Positions 16,215 through 18,451 of a DNA stretch of 18,451 nucleotides are shown here, piece after piece (positions within the stretch are counted from its first letter, which is position 1; each line of letters begins with the position of its first letter). Below the pieces are notes generated by a model. That model was not told the DNA's origin. It ran no database searches and saw only the letters and a program-made list of their open reading frames with translations. Position numbers and translations under genes: made by a program. Where the stretch lies: assembly GCA_964648795.1 (NCBI GenBank), contig CAZYMB010000019.1, positions 1 to 18,451 on the forward strand, read 5' to 3'. The stretch is from JAHDDW01 sp964648795 (GTDB lineage: Bacteria > Actinomycetota > Acidimicrobiia > Acidimicrobiales > SZUA-35).

Positions 16215-18451
16215 TTAGTTGAAATCTAGAACCTCAAAGAACCAGTCACGATCTACAAATGTATTAGCCGTTACACCATTATCGCCCTCAGCAACTTCAA
16301 CTGTGAATCCACCATTGGTCTGCGAAGAAACGTATGCATGAACACTGTCTCTGGTTCCTGAAGGCTCTAGCGAAGTCACAATAACGGTGTAATCAGCAGT
16401 CGACCTTGGCGCTGCCAAAGCTACCGAGTACTGTCCAGTACCAGTTCTAGTGATAATGGCTCCATTAACCCTCAGGTTTGTGCCATTGCCAGCAACCTTA
16501 CCGAAGGCTTTTGTGTATTCTTCGGTAGTTTCGATCTCTGTCCTTTCAACTGCAGTTAACGAAACAGGTGATGCATCTGCGTCGGTCTCACCAGTTGTCA
16601 ACGTTCTGTTCTCGTCGACAAATGACTGGAAGGTGTAAACAGGATTTGTCCCTGGGTTAACGTCTACGAGCGAGAGAACAACAGTACCGTTTCCAGAAAA
16701 TGTAGCGGAGTCATCCATGAATAGTTCACTACCCTCGGCGATTTCAACACCATTTCTAAAGACACGTACTATTGGTCGTGGCCAATTAGTACCATTCTGG
16801 CCCTTGATGTTTGCCAAGAACTCGATCTCAACGTGATCTGGCGAACCTACATAAGCTGCACCGTTATTTGTTCCAACTGCGGTCCAGCCAGCGTCTGCTC
16901 GTGTTTCAGAGATTGTAACAGGGTCGTTGTCAAGGTGGAGGTCTTCGTCACGAACTAGACCACCCCATATGAATTCCTCGGAAACAAATGTTGAGTTATC
17001 TAGGACTGGAGCTAAGTCGTCATCGACACAGACCCAGTCAGTACCGTTGAACTGTATAAACTGTCCAACCGAACAGTTAGCTGGGACATCGTTAGTCTCA
17101 CCACATATCCAAGCTGAAGCTGCAGCAGAGAAGGTAACAATTTGACCATCACCGCATGAAAGATCCGCAAGAGTGTCGGTATTGGTATCAGCAATAGTTG
17201 TATCTGTATCAATATCATCTCCACAAACCCAGTCAGTACCGTCAAATTTGATTACCTGGTCAACAGCACACGTAATTCCAGCGAGCAAGTCTGTATTTGG
17301 GATTGTTGTATCAGTGTCAGTGTCGATATCAACATCACAAGCCCACGCAGCACCATTCCACTTGATAACTTGACCTGTAGAACAATTTAGCGTAGCTAAA
17401 GTATCTGTGATAGTGGTCTCAGTGCCATCTTCAGAAGTGTAAGTGTAAGTACCATCGTTATTGTCAGCCAAAGTAGTGATGCTCTCTAACGCAGAGATAT
17501 CGGCAACACTTACCGTCCCATCTTCAGAAGTATAGGTAATCGTTCCAGCAGTGTTGTCTACAACTGTTGTCGTAATCGTCTCGTCGATGTCGACAACAAC
17601 ATTGTCTTCATTCGTGTAACGACCAATCAGATTACCGGCAACAGTATTTGTCAACGAAGTAGCTGTCTCTAGGTTCGCTATATCGATATTTGTTGTATTG
17701 CCATCTTCATCGACATAAGCAATTACAGAACCAGTTGCGCTTACAGAAGTCAGAGTCTCTAGGGCGTTGATATCGGAACATATCCAAGCAGTACCACTCC
17801 ACAAAGCAACCTCATCAGCACTACAAGTTAGAGCGCCGAGAGTATCTGTAATAACAGTGACTGTTCCATTTTCAGACGCATATGTATAAGTACCATCACC
17901 GTTATCAGCTAAAGTCGTAACCGACTCAGCCGTGTCATCATCGGCAGAACAAGTCCAAGCATTGGCTACATATTTTAGAATCTGGTCAGCTAGACATGAT
18001 TGAAGGCCAAAGCTGAGGCTGTCGGCGCCAGTCACCAGAACCTGGACTCCGTTGATTCCGTCGAAGGTAAATGTATCTCCGCTGTCAATAGTCCCAGTAT
18101 CACTTCCGTCACTAAATGTGAACGAACTATTGAAGTCAACTATGACTTCGTCGCCTTCTTCGTCGAAGTAACTAAACGTACCGTCGCCGTTGTCTTCGAT
18201 TCGTGTGATGGTTTCTTCAATCGAGAACACATTCCCAGCCTCATCCTCATAAGTAGCAATAGTCTGACCATCATTCAAATCATTAAGAGTAGAAATAGTC
18301 TGCAAAGCCGCAACATCAATAGTCACGCTGTCGCCGGCCTCATTACCAATAGTAAACGAACCATCAGCATTCTCAACAACAGTAGAAATCGTTTCTTCAA
18401 TATTGATAGTCGCACCAGAATCATCAACATACGTCGCAATAGTCTGACCAT
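16215..18451 (-). CDS. Repeat-rich fibre-like surface protein, C-terminal part (partial)
   Basis: The frame is open from the TAA at 16215 to the right edge: 744 visible residues, N-terminus missing. From the edge inward it holds Asp/Thr-rich repeats, each with a DNGDGTYTY-like strand followed by SEDGT, then IxETI or TITDTL (about 18449 down to 17400). Six modules with a Cys pair follow, with four of the six between 17028 and 17384: C-x3-Q-(V/I)-x3-(F/Y/W)-x5-W-x-C, 16 residues in five and 18 in one. A non-repetitive part (about 16215-16990) follows with two likely beta domains; the last has the pattern GTGQYSVALAAP, ADYTVIV, GGFTVEV and RDWFFEVLDF. Similar beta-repeats and C-termini occur, from memory, in large Bacteroidetes surface proteins and phage-like fibres. 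A trimeric fibre or adhesin is my inference. A GTG at 18326 is not the start because the repeats continue beyond it. Confidence 0.8.
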   Translation of the reverse strand, partial: GQTIATYVDDSGATINIEETISTVVENADGSFTIGNEAGDSVTIDVAALQTISTLNDLNDGQTIATYEDEAGNVFSIEETITRIEDNGDGTFSYFDEEGDEVIVDFNSSFTFSDGSDTGTIDSGDTFTFDGINGVQVLVTGADSLSFGLQSCLADQILKYVANAWTCSADDDTAESVTTLADNGDGTYTYASENGTVTVITDTLGALTCSADEVALWSGTAWICSDINALETLTSVSATGSVIAYVDEDGNTTNIDIANLETATSLTNTVAGNLIGRYTNEDNVVVDIDETITTTVVDNTAGTITYTSEDGTVSVADISALESITTLADNNDGTYTYTSEDGTETTITDTLATLNCSTGQVIKWNGAAWACDVDIDTDTDTTIPNTDLLAGITCAVDQVIKFDGTDWVCGDDIDTDTTIADTNTDTLADLSCGDGQIVTFSAAASAWICGETNDVPANCSVGQFIQFNGTDWVCVDDDLAPVLDNSTFVSEEFIWGGLVRDEDLHLDNDPVTISETRADAGWTAVGTNNGAAYVGSPDHVEIEFLANIKGQNGTNWPRPIVRVFRNGVEIAEGSELFMDDSATFSGNGTVVLSLVDVNPGTNPVYTFQSFVDENRTLTTGETDADASPVSLTAVERTEIETTEEYTKAFGKVAGNGTNLRVNGAIITRTGTGQYSVALAAPRSTADYTVIVTSLEPSGTRDSVHAYVSSQTNGGFTVEVAEGDNGVTANTFVDRDWFFEVLDFN

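Noticed and set aside
16215..18451. CRISPR-like or non-coding tandem repeat
   Set aside because: The repeats are protein-level, of uneven length, and keep one open frame across the whole interval.

Overview
The window reads as a piece of an actinobacterial genome, most likely aquatic and of intermediate GC. The support is: a 23S rRNA longer than the E. coli gene over the same span, including a long helix-54 region as in Actinobacteria; a 23S leader with an actinobacterial-type boxA; a nickel superoxide dismutase with its SodX protease; and at least six genes whose TAnnnT-like -10 box lies only 6-7 nt before the start codon, the usual actinobacterial arrangement for leaderless mRNAs. A finer taxonomic placement is not possible from the sequence alone. 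The window comes from a draft assembly: it holds a 100-N gap.

Layout. 1-2130 (minus): 5' three quarters of a 23S rRNA gene running off the left edge. 2131-2528: its leader, with its own promoter and boxA but no 16S and no tRNA; no 16S occurs anywhere upstream of it in the window (about 16 kb). 2529-3164 (+): orphan protein. 3286-4764 (-): membrane-anchored extracytoplasmic GH26-like glycoside hydrolase. 4867-5662 (-): sodN-sodX. 5801-7336 (+): ilvA. 7341-8339 (-): membrane-anchored endonuclease/exonuclease/phosphatase-family protein. 8473-9105 (+): upp. 9152-9930 (-): two overlapping YbjQ/UPF0145 genes. 10024-11559 (+): CDP-alcohol phosphatidyltransferase and EamA-type transporter, directly abutting. 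11633-12358 (+): Tat-exported unknown protein. 12521-14674 (+): katG, followed by a good terminator. 14745-15362 (-): antibiotic-biosynthesis-monooxygenase-like protein and DUF1905 protein, abutting. 15483-16159 (-): secreted or anchored small protein split by the assembly gap. 16215-18451 (-): 3' part of a long, repetitive, fibre-like protein that runs off the right edge.

How it fits together. Two oxidative-stress systems (SodN for superoxide, KatG for peroxide) lie among housekeeping metabolism (threonine deamination, uracil salvage, lipid headgroup transfer) and several surface proteins (GH26-like enzyme, Tat protein, anchored small protein, repeat fibre). Most genes are single or in two-gene units with short or no intergenic spacing, as in a streamlined genome.

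Most noteworthy: the 23S gene apparently unlinked from 16S with its own promoter and antitermination leader; the consistent leaderless promoter architecture; palindromes placed exactly on promoters (CDP-alcohol transferase, monooxygenase, katG); the repeat fibre with six Cys-x(14-16)-Cys modules; and the N gap, which is flanked by an identical 55-bp repeat and very probably is not a real gap.
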